From JASHSH01 sp036490215 (GTDB lineage Bacteria > Pseudomonadota > Alphaproteobacteria > Rhodospirillales > Magnetospirillaceae): 64,000 nt of DNA. The position numbers were made by a program, and so were the translations under genes. Every line of letters begins with the position of its first letter. Within the stretch, counting starts at the first letter, position 1. The stretch is from positions 14,552-78,551 of the forward strand of contig DASXEH010000073.1 of NCBI GenBank assembly GCA_036490215.1. Reading direction: 5' to 3'. A model generated the notes under the pieces. It was given only the letters and a program-made list of their open reading frames with translations. It did not search any database and was not told the origin of the DNA. Positions 50,019 through 58,353 of the stretch are shown piece after piece.

Positions 50019-51011
50019 TCAACGAGTCAAAGTGACTTTGCTGAGCGAGGGTGGGTTTTCGGGATCGCGGCCGCGGCGCCGGGCCAGTGCCGGCAGGGCG
50101 GCGTAGAACCCGGCGATCATCGGCACAGGCGCCGCCGGCGCCAGCGCATCGGCCAGTTTGGGCGCGGTGACGAGGATGGTCGGCGAGCCCTGCTCGGCCA
50201 AAGCCTTCAACGCCTCAACCACGGATGCGCCAGCCGGTCCGGGCCCAGCAAAGCCGAGGACAGCCAACTTCTTGCCGGCGATGGCGCGTGGCCCATGCAT
50301 CACCTCGGCGGCGCTGACCGCTTCGGCATGCAGGCCCGAGGTTTCCTTCAGCTTCAACGCGGCTTCGTTGGCGACGGGAAGGCTCGCACCGCGGCCGATC
50401 ACATAGGCCGCTTCGATCGATTCGAGCAGGCTGAGATCAAGCGGCGTGCTCATCTGCTCCTGCGTCGCCTTGGCGATGGCGGCGCAGCGTTCGTCACCGC
50501 CCTCGGCGCGACCCGACAGCGCCTCGGCCCACAGATCCACCACCAGCAGCGAACAAGCGAAAGACTTGGTGGCAGCGACGGATGTCTCCGCGCCTGCGCT
50601 CTGGTCGAGCACCACATCGGCGCCGGTGGCCAGCGGTGCGTTCACATCGTTGACCAGTGCGAAACGCACGCCGCCGGCATCGGCAAACGCCGCCTGCGCC
50701 GCGATCAGATCGGGGCTGCGCGCCGATTGCGAGATGGCGAGCGTCCACAGCCCGCCGTTCTTCGGCCGCGCGCCATCGAGGCTGGCGAGTGACGGCGCAA
50801 ACGAGCCGACCGGCAGGTTGAGCGCTGGGGTCAGGCGATAGCCCGCATAGGCGGCCACGGCATCCGACGTGCCGCGCGCGATGGTGAACAATGCCGGCGG
50901 CCGCGCGACGCGAAACCGCATCAGCGAATCGGTGAAGGCAACACGATTGGCGGCGGCCACGCCCTTCAGGCGCGCCGGAATTTCCGCGATTTCAGACTCA
51001 AGCAGCGACAT
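50019..51011 (-). CDS. SIS-domain glucosamine-6-phosphate deaminase (NagB-II type)
   Basis: 330 residues from the ATG at 51011 (MSLLESE), with AAGGA four bases upstream; it overlaps nagA by 14 bases. Two SIS domains: 'ALFTIARGTSDAVAAYAGYRL' and 'AYVIGRGASLPVANEAALKLKETSGLHAEAVSAAEVMHGP', the second matching the isomerase half of GlmS. The end 'RGRDPENPPSLSKVTLTR' is typical. Without the glutaminase domain and next to nagA, it fits NagB-II, which converts GlcN-6-P to fructose-6-P and ammonia. This replaces classical NagB. Confidence 0.88.
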   Translation of the reverse strand: MSLLESEIAEIPARLKGVAAANRVAFTDSLMRFRVARPPALFTIARGTSDAVAAYAGYRLTPALNLPVGSFAPSLASLDGARPKNGGLWTLAISQSARSPDLIAAQAAFADAGGVRFALVNDVNAPLATGADVVLDQSAGAETSVAATKSFACSLLVVDLWAEALSGRAEGGDERCAAIAKATQEQMSTPLDLSLLESIEAAYVIGRGASLPVANEAALKLKETSGLHAEAVSAAEVMHGPRAIAGKKLAVLGFAGPGPAGASVVEALKALAEQGSPTILVTAPKLADALAPAAPVPMIAGFYAALPALARRRGRDPENPPSLSKVTLTR

Positions 51012-52131
51012 CGATTCCTTCACCATCAATCCAAACACCACGCACTTGCAATTGCCCGTCGAGCTGCACCATCGAGGCGCGCGCGCCGGGTTTGATCCGC
51101 CCCAGATCGTCGAGGCCGAGATAGTCAGCCGGACGCGTCGAGGCCATCGCCACCGCTTCGGCCAGCGGCAGGCCAATCGACACGAGATTGCGCACCGCGT
51201 CAGCAAGCGTAATCACACTGCTGGCCAGCGTATCTTCCTGTTCCTTCAGCACGACCTTCATGCCGCGCTTGATCACCTTGCGGTCGCCCAGCATGTATTC
51301 GCCATCGGGCATACCGGCAGCGGCGGAGGCGTCGGTCACCGTGTAGAGTTTCGGGATCGCGCGCCGCGCCATCAGGATCACTTGCGGATGAATGTGATTG
51401 AGGTCGGCGATGATCTCGGCATATTCCGCATGGGCCAGCGCCCAGGTGGCGACACCTGGCGCGCGATGGCTGACGCCGCTCATCGCGTTGAACAGATGGG
51501 TGAAGCCGGTGCAGCCGCAGGCGAAGGCGTTGTCCACCTGCTCCTGGCTCGCCAGCGTATGGCCCACCTGCACGCGGCAGCGATGCTCGGCGAAGACCTT
51601 GATCACATCCATGCCGCCCACGATCTCGGGCGCAACGGTGGCGACGACGATCGGGAAACGCTTCGCCCAATCCTCCGCCAACGAGGCCTCACCTGCATGT
51701 GGGTATGGCGCCTGCGCGCCGAGCCGGCCCGGATTGATGAACGGCCCTTCGAGATGCGCGCCCAGCACCGCCGACTCGCCGGCCTGCTGCTTCTTCTGGA
51801 CGTTGACGATATCGGTCAGCGCCGATTCGATCACCTCGACCGGCGCGGTGACGGTGGAGGGCGTCATCGCCACGGTGCCATGCGACGCGTGATAGGCCAG
51901 CGTCTTGCGCACGCCGGTTTCGCCCGACATGCATTCATGGCCATGTCCACCATGGACATGGAGATCGATATAGCCGGGCACGATGAAGGGCGGCTCGAGC
52001 GCAGCACCTTCGTAGAGCAGCTTGCCTTCGATCGCGGCAATCCGCCCATCCTTGCCGATGCTGACGGTGCCCGACACCCAGCCGGACGTGGTGAGGATCG
52101 AACCCTTGGGCGTCGACGGTGTCGCACTCAT
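50998..52131 (-). CDS. nagA: N-acetylglucosamine-6-phosphate deacetylase
   Basis: 377 residues from the ATG at 52131 behind AGGAG. An amidohydrolase: metal motif 'PGYIDLHVHGGHG' (His58, His60), 'LGAHLEGPFINP' with the metal Glu, 'QVGHTLAS', 'GFTHLFNAMSG' and the catalytic Asp in 'LYTVTDASAAAGMPDGEY'. It removes acetate from GlcNAc-6-P, the step before NagB-II. It is translationally coupled to that gene (14-base overlap). Confidence 0.94.
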   Translation of the reverse strand: MSATPSTPKGSILTTSGWVSGTVSIGKDGRIAAIEGKLLYEGAALEPPFIVPGYIDLHVHGGHGHECMSGETGVRKTLAYHASHGTVAMTPSTVTAPVEVIESALTDIVNVQKKQQAGESAVLGAHLEGPFINPGRLGAQAPYPHAGEASLAEDWAKRFPIVVATVAPEIVGGMDVIKVFAEHRCRVQVGHTLASQEQVDNAFACGCTGFTHLFNAMSGVSHRAPGVATWALAHAEYAEIIADLNHIHPQVILMARRAIPKLYTVTDASAAAGMPDGEYMLGDRKVIKRGMKVVLKEQEDTLASSVITLADAVRNLVSIGLPLAEAVAMASTRPADYLGLDDLGRIKPGARASMVQLDGQLQVRGVWIDGEGIDVAA

Positions 52132-52193
52132 AAACACTCTCCTTGCTCTGCGCTCCGCGCAACCGCGTCATGCCGAGCATGCAAATAAAGTCT

Positions 52194-52208
52194 GGCGGCA
52201 AAGCCGCC
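52194..52208 (-). terminator. Possible terminator after the GntR gene
   Basis: A perfect 6-bp GC hairpin GGCGGC-AAA-GCCGCC, followed on the minus strand by AGACTTTATTTG. It would separate the kinase-gntR unit from nagA-nagB-II. Confidence 0.4.
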
Positions 52209-52222
52209 GGCGCGCTCCGCGC

Positions 52223-52963
52223 TCATACTGACAACTCCGCAACGGTGTAATAACGGTCGCCACGATAAAGAGAGCGCGTGTATTCCACGGCGCGCCCATC
52301 GCCGGCGAAACTGAGACGCTGGATCGCCAGCAGCGCAGCACCTTCGGCCACGCCGAGCTCCTTGCCCTGCTCCACGGTCGCCACTTCGGCGCGCATCCGC
52401 TGCACCATGCGCACCGGATTCGATCCTGTCTGCTCCATGGCGCGATAGAGCGAGCCGACGCCGTCATAGTCCTGCGGCACGGCGGAGGCCGGCACCACCA
52501 CATATTCGATCGACATCGGCTCGCCATCGGCCGAGCGGATACGGTCGAGCCGCAGCACCGCCGTGGTCGGCGAAAGTCCCATATGGAACGCCTCGTCGGG
52601 GCTGACAAGGCCGCGCAGCAAGCGCCGCACACGGGTCGAGGCGGTCATGCCGCGGCTGGCCATGTCTTCGGTGAAACCGCGCAGCTGGCCGACCGGCGGT
52701 TTGAGCAAACGCGAGACGAATGTGCCGGCGCCGAGGCGGCGATCGAGCATGCCGGCATCGGTCAGGATGTCGAAGGCCCGGCGCAGCGTGGTGCGCGAGA
52801 TATCGAGCGCGTCGCACAGTGTGCGTTCGGCCGGCAGCGCATCGCCCGAGCCAACCACACCGGTGCGGATCGCCTCTTCGATGATGCGCGCCAGCACGGA
52901 ACTGCGCGGCCCATGCGGACTGTCCTTGAGGCGCGCGCGCGTGAAGCCGATCAAATCTGTCAC
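52223..52963 (-). CDS. GntR-family regulator of amino-sugar use (HutC/NagR subfamily)
   Basis: 246 residues with a GTG start overlapping the kinase stop (GTGA). The winged helix is at about 20-85 ('ALPAERTLCDALDISRTTLRRAFDILTDAGMLDRRLGAGTFV'). The UTRA effector domain (about 95-240) has 'TTAVLRLDRIRSADGEPMSIEYVVVPA' and ends 'VEYTRSLYRGDRYYTVAEL'. In related organisms such regulators respond to GlcN-6-P or GlcNAc-6-P. The shared 16-bp motif at 49853 and 53867 is its probable operator. Confidence 0.9.
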   Translation of the reverse strand: MTDLIGFTRARLKDSPHGPRSSVLARIIEEAIRTGVVGSGDALPAERTLCDALDISRTTLRRAFDILTDAGMLDRRLGAGTFVSRLLKPPVGQLRGFTEDMASRGMTASTRVRRLLRGLVSPDEAFHMGLSPTTAVLRLDRIRSADGEPMSIEYVVVPASAVPQDYDGVGSLYRAMEQTGSNPVRMVQRMRAEVATVEQGKELGVAEGAALLAIQRLSFAGDGRAVEYTRSLYRGDRYYTVAELSV

Positions 52964-53868
52964 GGCACGAATTCCATGGTCTCGTCGAGCACCTTTTCTT
53001 CCGGTGCGCGGCCCATGGCCACGAGATAGCAGCCTTGCATCGCATCGGCCTGCGGCGTCGCGAGTTTGTGGCCCAGCGTCTCGCTGATCATGGGTGCGAA
53101 AATCGACGCGAGACCGCCGGCGGCATAAAGCGCGTCGCTGGGGCCGATATCGAGCACGCGCGCCAAGGCGGATAGATATTCCACCGCCCGCTTGCGCGTC
53201 TGCACCGCACGCGGCACGCCGTCATCGGCGGCGGCCAGCAACAGCGGCGCCAGCGCAGCCAGCCGGTCCGGGCCGATGCCGCTGATCGCGTCGTTGACCT
53301 TGGCGCGGCCGCCGAAATAGGCCAGCACGCGCGTGCTGAGTCCATCCGCGAGCTGAATGCCGTCGACCACTTCGAGCATATGGCGCAGCGCTTTGACACC
53401 GAGCCAGGCGCCGCTGCCGCGATCACCCGCGACCCAGCCCCAGGCATCGCGCTGCACCGAAAATCCGTTGGGCCAGAGGCGATGGCCGGCCACGCCGGTG
53501 CCGATGATCATCAGCCCGCAAGGCTTACCGCCACCGGCGCCGATCAGCGCGGCATAGCCATCGCTCATCGTCACCACGCGCTTGAAATTCGGCAGTGCGG
53601 CCAGAAACTTCTCACGCGCCGCCGGCACATAAAGCCCGGCCGCGCCGATCGACAGCACCGCGTCGCCGGTCTTGGCGGGATCGAGTCCCGCGGTCTTCGC
53701 GCAGCGCTCCCACAGCGCCAGCGTGCTCGTCAGCGCCCGATCGAGATTCGTGCTCGGATTGCAGGGCCCGTCCTCGCCCTCGGCCAATACCCGACCATCG
53801 GCACCGAACAGCCGCCCCCGACTCTTCGTGCCGCCGCCATCGATACAGAAGATCGGGGCAGGGACCAT
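52960..53868 (-). CDS. N-acetylglucosamine/glucosamine kinase (BadF/BadG ATPase fold)
   Basis: 302 residues of the ASKHA superfamily: phosphate loop 'CIDGGGTKSRGRLFG' (residues 8-22), 'SIGAAGL', 'GLMIIGTGVAGHRLWPNG', 'GDRGSGAWLGVKALRHMLEVVDG' and 'LYAAGGLASIFAP'. The family includes GlcNAc and glucosamine kinases, and the location between nagA/gntR and an ABC importer supports GlcNAc, entering as the free sugar. It is coupled to gntR by a 4-base overlap, and an operator-like motif sits on its start codon. Confidence 0.88.
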   Translation of the reverse strand: MVPAPIFCIDGGGTKSRGRLFGADGRVLAEGEDGPCNPSTNLDRALTSTLALWERCAKTAGLDPAKTGDAVLSIGAAGLYVPAAREKFLAALPNFKRVVTMSDGYAALIGAGGGKPCGLMIIGTGVAGHRLWPNGFSVQRDAWGWVAGDRGSGAWLGVKALRHMLEVVDGIQLADGLSTRVLAYFGGRAKVNDAISGIGPDRLAALAPLLLAAADDGVPRAVQTRKRAVEYLSALARVLDIGPSDALYAAGGLASIFAPMISETLGHKLATPQADAMQGCYLVAMGRAPEEKVLDETMEFVP

Positions 53869-53882
53869 ACCAATATAATATC
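53867..53882. promoter_or_regulatory. Candidate GntR operator 2 (kinase-gntR unit)
   Basis: ATACCAATATAATATC, 14 of 16 identical to the importer site. It overlaps the kinase ATG by two bases, so a bound regulator would block elongation or translation start rather than the promoter itself, unless the message is leaderless. Confidence 0.5.
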
Positions 53883-53945
53883 AATTAGAACCACGGGTTC
53901 AAGCGCGGGCGCCGAAACCCTGATTCATGAGGCACTTAGCCGAGG

Positions 53946-54845
53946 TCAGCCGCCGAGATGGGGGCGCAGGGCCGAGAGACCAGCCAGCGTAACCTGTTCC
54001 GAAGTGAGAGTTCGCGCCGGGATTTCGAGCAGCCCGCAGGCGGCCACATAACGCTCGGCCACAGCCGGTGCGCCGATGACCAGAACCGGCGCTTTGGGCT
54101 TGGCCGCGTAGATCGTATGGCCGATGAGCAGACCCGAAAGGTAATCGGCCGCCGCGGTGCCCGGCATGTCGCCCAGCAGCACGCGCGTGCGCACGCCGAA
54201 CAGGTGATGCAGCAGCCCACCCTCGCTCGCGCTCCCCTCGCCGGCCCGCTTCACACCGGCGGCAAAGACCGAGGCATCGCCCGGCCCCTTCGCCTCTTCC
54301 ATCATGCGGCCAAGGATGCTGTGCGCCTTCAGCACCGCAAAGACTTCACCAGTCATGTGGGTGGCGAAGCCAGCGATGGTCTCGCCTTCCACCCGCACAT
54401 GCTTCGAATGGGTGCCGGCCATGATAATCGACCCGATACCCTCATTGGCGTTGAGTGCCAGCGCGCCCATCACCTGCACTTCCTCGCCGCGCATCACATC
54501 GGGCACGCCCTCGGTGTCGCGGCAGGTGAGGCCCGGGCAGATCAACGCCTGCGAACCCTTGCGCCATTCGACCGGACGCACACCTTTAGCAATCGCGCGC
54601 AAATCGGCGGGGCAATCCACATAGGGCACTTCGAGCCAGCCCTGGCGGCTGCCGACCATGCCGCTCATCAGCACACCATCGGCGTCCTTCTCCCAGCCAG
54701 CGGTGATCGCATCGAGCACGGCGGGAAAACCACCGGCGGGAACTGAAAGAATCCCCTCGGGCCGCTCACGCGACTCGACGGCGTTGCCTTGCGCATCGAG
54801 CCGATAGGCCCGCAATTGGCTGGTTCCCCAATCGACCGCGATCAT
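53946..54845 (-). CDS. dgoK: 2-dehydro-3-deoxygalactonokinase
   Basis: 299 residues of the DgoK family: 'IAVDWGTSQLRAYRLDAQGN', 'VLMSGMVGSRQGWLEVPYVDCPADL', 'LICPGL', 'VMRGEEVQVMGAL', 'IMAGTHSKHVRVEGETIAGFATHMTGEVFAVLKAHSILG'. It phosphorylates KDGal in the De Ley-Doudoroff galactose/galactonate route. The partner aldolase DgoA is not in the window. It is 77 bases upstream of the GlcNAc kinase on the same strand; the pairing with amino-sugar genes is unusual. Confidence 0.9.
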   Translation of the reverse strand: MIAVDWGTSQLRAYRLDAQGNAVESRERPEGILSVPAGGFPAVLDAITAGWEKDADGVLMSGMVGSRQGWLEVPYVDCPADLRAIAKGVRPVEWRKGSQALICPGLTCRDTEGVPDVMRGEEVQVMGALALNANEGIGSIIMAGTHSKHVRVEGETIAGFATHMTGEVFAVLKAHSILGRMMEEAKGPGDASVFAAGVKRAGEGSASEGGLLHHLFGVRTRVLLGDMPGTAAADYLSGLLIGHTIYAAKPKAPVLVIGAPAVAERYVAACGLLEIPARTLTSEQVTLAGLSALRPHLGG

Positions 54846-54878
54846 GTGGTGCTGTGCTCCGCCCTGTCTTATTTATTC

Positions 54879-55044
54879 GTCATGCCCGGCCTTGTGCCAG
54901 GCATCCAGGCCTTGTTTTACCACGAAGGCATGAAGGCAGAAGAAGGAACACGAAGAAGGAATTGGCCGTCATTGCGAGCGCAGCGAAGCAATCCAGTTTT
55001 CGCGCCGCCTTGGATTGCTTCGTCGCTACGCTTCTTGCAATGAC
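54879..55044. repeat. Half family B repeat (copy 3) and family A repeat (copy 8)
   Basis: 54879-54911: GTCATGCCCGGC-CTTGTG-CCAGGCATCCAGG, the right half of family B in reverse. 54968-55044: a full family A copy, ends GTCATTGCGAGCG and CTTCTTGCAATGAC, inner arms GAAGCAATCCAG / TTGGATTGCTTCG. The spacer carries ACCACGAAGGCA, whose complement TTCGTGCCTTAGTGGT recurs at 55078-55093, so the A copy sits inside another weak inverted repeat. Confidence 0.85.
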
Positions 55045-55124
55045 AGAGGAGACGGAAACTTCGTGCTCCTTGGTGTCTTCGTGCCTTAGTGGTTCACTCT
55101 TTTTGTCCAGCGGGAGACAAAGCG

Positions 55125-55439
55125 ATGCAGTTCCACCATGGCCTCGACAGTTTTCGCGGCACGCGCGCCTGGGACTCAACCAGTCTCGGCGAGGTCGAGG
55201 GCGCAACAGTGAAGGTCCATTGGACCGACCAACCCTATCAGTGGCATGTCAACGATGGCGCCGAGGCCTTCGTCGTGCTCGCGGGAACGGTGGACATGCA
55301 CTGGCGCAATGCGTCGGGCGAACACGTGACACGCCTCAACGCCGGCGATGCCTGCTTCGCGAACACAGGCGACGAACATGTCGCCCATCCCCAAGGCGCC
55401 GCGCGGATACTGGTGGTGGAGAAGAAGGGAAGCGTATGA
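55125..55439 (+). CDS. Small cupin-domain protein
   Basis: 104 residues from the ATG at 55125 (MQFHHGLDSF), behind GGGAG; the frame is open to 55089. A single-domain cupin: 'QWHVNDGAEAFVVLAGTVDMHWR' and 'LNAGDACFANTGDEHVAHPQGAARILVVEK'. The first motif has His and Glu ligands, the second a His-x-x-His, so metal binding is plausible. It could be a sugar isomerase-like or sensor protein. It precedes the sugar-acid genes. Confidence 0.8.
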   Translation: MQFHHGLDSFRGTRAWDSTSLGEVEGATVKVHWTDQPYQWHVNDGAEAFVVLAGTVDMHWRNASGEHVTRLNAGDACFANTGDEHVAHPQGAARILVVEKKGSV

Positions 55440-55452
55440 GGGGTCGACAGCT

Positions 55453-56247
55453 TTAGCCTTCGGTTGCGACAGTGTCCGGCCCACTGGATTTAGCCAATGC
55501 GAGATAGAGTCGCGATGCGATGGCTACCAAAGCCACGATTGTCATAAACGAAAAGATCGCGCTAATTGCTGAGTTGGCGATCGAGCCTACTGACGAGTCG
55601 AGGCCTATCTTCTGCACGTAAGACAGTTGCAGCTCTTTGGCGATGCCAATGGGTATCAGAGTCAACGTCAAGATCGCGACAGTCTTCCAGAAAACCCCCG
55701 TAGTAGCCTCTATCGCCCATTCCCAGCGTGCATCATCAACTGCCACTGCGGGGAAAAGAACGATCGCGCGGATAGAAAACCAAGCTACGACGATCGAGAA
55801 AAGGATTCCGACCACGACAATAGTAGCCATCGTTTCAGGCATTACACCGATCTGCCGGGCCAATTCATGCCCCAAAGGGTATACATAACCCAATAGGGAA
55901 AGGAGAACGAGGAAACCGAAAAATTGTAGAAACCGCAGGTTCAGCGGCCACAGCGTATAGCGGTGCGAGACTTCGCCTAGAATTATAAAGCGATGTACGG
56001 CAATGGCTAACGGCGTCTTGAGCAAGTTCTGAAGGATACCCAGTTCCAACGCCTTCACGGCGATCGATTCAATAGGTCCCCTTCCTCGCATTATCTCCGA
56101 AGCCCACTCCCCAGCGACATATAACGCGCTAAGAAGTACGAACGCCACGAGCGACATCATCCAGAGGCGCCCGATCACCCGCCACATATCGTCGTAAGCA
56201 AGGGCGACCGAATCGACGATCCGGATCGATGGACGCTCGGTGGTCAG
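55453..56247 (-). CDS. Polytopic membrane protein of unknown function, probable CTG start
   Basis: 264 residues. About six hydrophobic helices: 'LWMMSLVAFVLLSALYVAG', 'FLQFFGFLVLLSLLGYV', 'TMATIVVVGILFSIVVAWFSIRAIVLFPAVA', 'VFWKTVAILTLTLIPIGIA', 'AISAIFSFMTIVALVAIASRLYL'. No ATG, GTG or TTG fits the N-terminus; a CTG at 56247 lies just after GAGGAGGAG. The first in-frame ATG (56187) is 20 codons in, without a ribosome site. Base composition is distinctly less GC-rich than its neighbours, suggesting later arrival. No family recognised. Confidence 0.7.
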   Translation of the reverse strand: MTTERPSIRIVDSVALAYDDMWRVIGRLWMMSLVAFVLLSALYVAGEWASEIMRGRGPIESIAVKALELGILQNLLKTPLAIAVHRFIILGEVSHRYTLWPLNLRFLQFFGFLVLLSLLGYVYPLGHELARQIGVMPETMATIVVVGILFSIVVAWFSIRAIVLFPAVAVDDARWEWAIEATTGVFWKTVAILTLTLIPIGIAKELQLSYVQKIGLDSSVGSIANSAISAIFSFMTIVALVAIASRLYLALAKSSGPDTVATEG

Positions 56248-56276
56248 GCACTCCTCCTCTTTTTCGCGGCGCGATC

Positions 56277-57266
56277 CTACCCCTCCAAAAAATCCTCGAT
56301 ATACGCCTTGATGATCGAATCGAGGTTCGGGTCTTTGGGGCAGCCGAGCGCGATGGCGCGGTCGGCATTCGTGCCGGTGGGCCAGCCGGCCACGATCTTC
56401 ATGATGAAGGGATCTTCCTGCACGGTGATCGTGCCGAGATGGCGGTTGCCCGCGACACGTTTCAGGCTTTCGATCATCTGCGCCACGGTCGCGGTCGTGC
56501 TGGGCAGGTTGAAGGCGCGATCGGGGCCCACGGCGTCGCTGGGCGCCTCGTGCAATTTCACGAAACCTTCGACGATGGTGCGGTAGCAGGCCACCGGGTG
56601 CTGCGTCTCGAGCGGCACGGGCAGCACGCAATCGACGCCATTGAGCGGCTCGCGGATCACGCCCGAGGCCCAGCTTGAGGCCGCCTTGTTGGGCTTGCCG
56701 GGGCGCACCACCACGGTAGGCAGGCGCGCGGCGCGGCCATCGACGAAACCCTTGCGCGTGTAGTCGTTGATCAGCTGCTCGCCTGATGCCTTGGTCATGC
56801 CATAGGTGGTCTGCGGCGTCTGCTTGGTGCTGTCGCTGACGGTCTTGGGCATGCTCGGGCCGCCGAACACGGCGACGGAACTGGCGAACACGATCTTGGG
56901 TTTACTCTGCTTGGCGCGCAGCGCTTCGAGCAGATGGAGATGACCGTCGAGATTGACGCGCATGGCGAGATCGAAATCCTGCTCGCCTTCGCCCGATACA
57001 ATGGAGGCAAGGTGGAACACCGAGATATCGGCGCGATCGATCAGGCCGGTGATGGTGGCCTTGTCGGCGATGTTTCCGGCTTTGATGGTAATGCGCTTGT
57101 CGTCGAGCCCGGGGATCGGCTTGGCAGGCATCGCCACATCGAACAGCACCATCTCGTCGACCGGCTCCAGCTTACCCGCGCTGTTGGTGAGTTGGCCCAG
57201 CGCCAGGATGCGCTTGGCCAGTTGCGAGCCGATGAATCCGGTGCCGCCGGTGATCAAGACCTTCAT
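56277..57266 (-). CDS. denD: D-erythronate dehydrogenase-like NAD-dependent epimerase/dehydratase
   Basis: 329 residues, extended SDR. Rossmann 'LITGGTGFIGSQLAKRIL' (GGTGFIG at 7-13), catalytic Tyr155 and Lys159 in 'TTYGMTKASGEQLINDYTRKGFVDGRAARLPTVVVRPG'. This last stretch and 'WPTGTNADRAIALGCPKDPNLDSIIKAYIEDFLEG' follow the DenD family, which oxidises D-erythronate to 2-oxo-erythronate. The usual partners OtnK/OtnC/OtnI or DtnK are not present here. Divergent from the SDR gene. Confidence 0.85.
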   Translation of the reverse strand: MKVLITGGTGFIGSQLAKRILALGQLTNSAGKLEPVDEMVLFDVAMPAKPIPGLDDKRITIKAGNIADKATITGLIDRADISVFHLASIVSGEGEQDFDLAMRVNLDGHLHLLEALRAKQSKPKIVFASSVAVFGGPSMPKTVSDSTKQTPQTTYGMTKASGEQLINDYTRKGFVDGRAARLPTVVVRPGKPNKAASSWASGVIREPLNGVDCVLPVPLETQHPVACYRTIVEGFVKLHEAPSDAVGPDRAFNLPSTTATVAQMIESLKRVAGNRHLGTITVQEDPFIMKIVAGWPTGTNADRAIALGCPKDPNLDSIIKAYIEDFLEG

Positions 57267-57422
57267 GGATGTTCCCCTTGCCTACTTTTGCTTTGTAATA
57301 GGGTGCAAAAGTGCCCCATCCGGCCCGTCCGGGCAACGGCTACCGCATCGTCACAGATCGGCGTTTTGCGCATATTTGGCGCTCCGGTGGAAGCCGATAT
57401 AGTCATGTTCAAAGTTTCAATC

Positions 57423-57497
57423 GTCATTCCCGCGCAGGCGGGAATCCAGGGCCATTTCCCGACGCGGCCCCTGGACCCCCGCCTTCGCGGGGGTGAC
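57423..57497. repeat. Dispersed palindromic repeat, family C
   Basis: GTCATTCCCGCGCAGGCGGGAATCCAGG on the left and CCTGGACCCCCGCCTTCGCGGGGGTGAC on the right; each half is itself a hairpin (CCCGC/GCGGG and CCCCCGC/GCGGGGG). It lies in the divergent gap between denD and the SDR gene, so it overlaps or borders their promoters. This type is widespread in proteobacterial genomes. Confidence 0.85.
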
Positions 57498-57529
57498 GAA
57501 AAAAGAGGAAAGAGGAGCACCCATCCGTC

Positions 57530-58333
57530 ATGTCCGAACCCACCATCACCGGGGTAAAGCCCGGCTTGCGTGTTTTTGTCAGTGCCGGCGCCGCCGGCAT
57601 CGGCCGCGCTATCGCCGATACGCTGGCCGCTCATGGCGCGCGCATCTATGTGTGCGATGTTTCCGCTGACGCGCTGCACAAATGCCTGGCCGACCATCCT
57701 GACTGGCATGGCATGGTGGCCGATGTGTCCGACGAGGCGGCGGTGAACCGCGTGTTTGATGACATTACTGCAAAGCTCGGCGGGCTCGATGCGCTGGTGA
57801 ACAACGCAGGCATCGCCGGCCCGACTGCGGGTGTCGAGGCGATCGACCCGAACGAGTGGCGCCGCACGATCGATATCAATCTCAACGGGCAATTCTATTG
57901 CCTGCACCGCGCCGTGCCGCTGCTGCGCGAAGGACGATCACCTGGGGCCGGTGACGGGATCATCATCAATCTGGCCTCGGTGGCGGGACGGTTGGGCTAT
58001 GCCTATCGCCTGCCCTACGCCGCCACCAAATGGGCGATCGTCGGTATGACCGAAAGCCTGGCCAAGGAGTTGGGGCCCGAGGGCATCCGCGTCAACGCAC
58101 TGCTGCCCGGCATCGTCGAGGGGCCGCGCATCGAACGCGTGATCACCGACCGCGCCAAACAACTGGGCGTGCCTTATGCGGAGATGGAGCAGGAATATCT
58201 CGACAAGGTCTCGCTGCGGCGCATGGTGACGGCCCAGGACGTGGCGAATATGGCCCTGTTCCTGTGTTCGACTGCGGGGCGTAATATCTCCGGGCAGGCC
58301 CTGTCGGTCTGCGGCAATGTCGAGACGCTATAA
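57530..58333 (+). CDS. Short-chain dehydrogenase/reductase
   Basis: A 267-residue classical SDR: cofactor motif 'SAGAAGIGRAIAD' (18-30), 'NNAG' at 91-94, catalytic Ser150, Tyr163 and Lys167 ('NLASVAGRLGYAYRLPYAATKWA'), and the C-terminal 'ISGQALSVCGNVETL'. Asp43 after beta-2 ('YVCDVS') favours NAD+. Neighbours point to a sugar-acid or polyol substrate. GAGGAG lies upstream of the ATG. The dehydrogenase gene follows 20 bases later, so they are one unit. Confidence 0.88.
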   Translation: MSEPTITGVKPGLRVFVSAGAAGIGRAIADTLAAHGARIYVCDVSADALHKCLADHPDWHGMVADVSDEAAVNRVFDDITAKLGGLDALVNNAGIAGPTAGVEAIDPNEWRRTIDINLNGQFYCLHRAVPLLREGRSPGAGDGIIINLASVAGRLGYAYRLPYAATKWAIVGMTESLAKELGPEGIRVNALLPGIVEGPRIERVITDRAKQLGVPYAEMEQEYLDKVSLRRMVTAQDVANMALFLCSTAGRNISGQALSVCGNVETL

Positions 58334-58353
58334 GAGTCAGTAGGGAGCACGTC

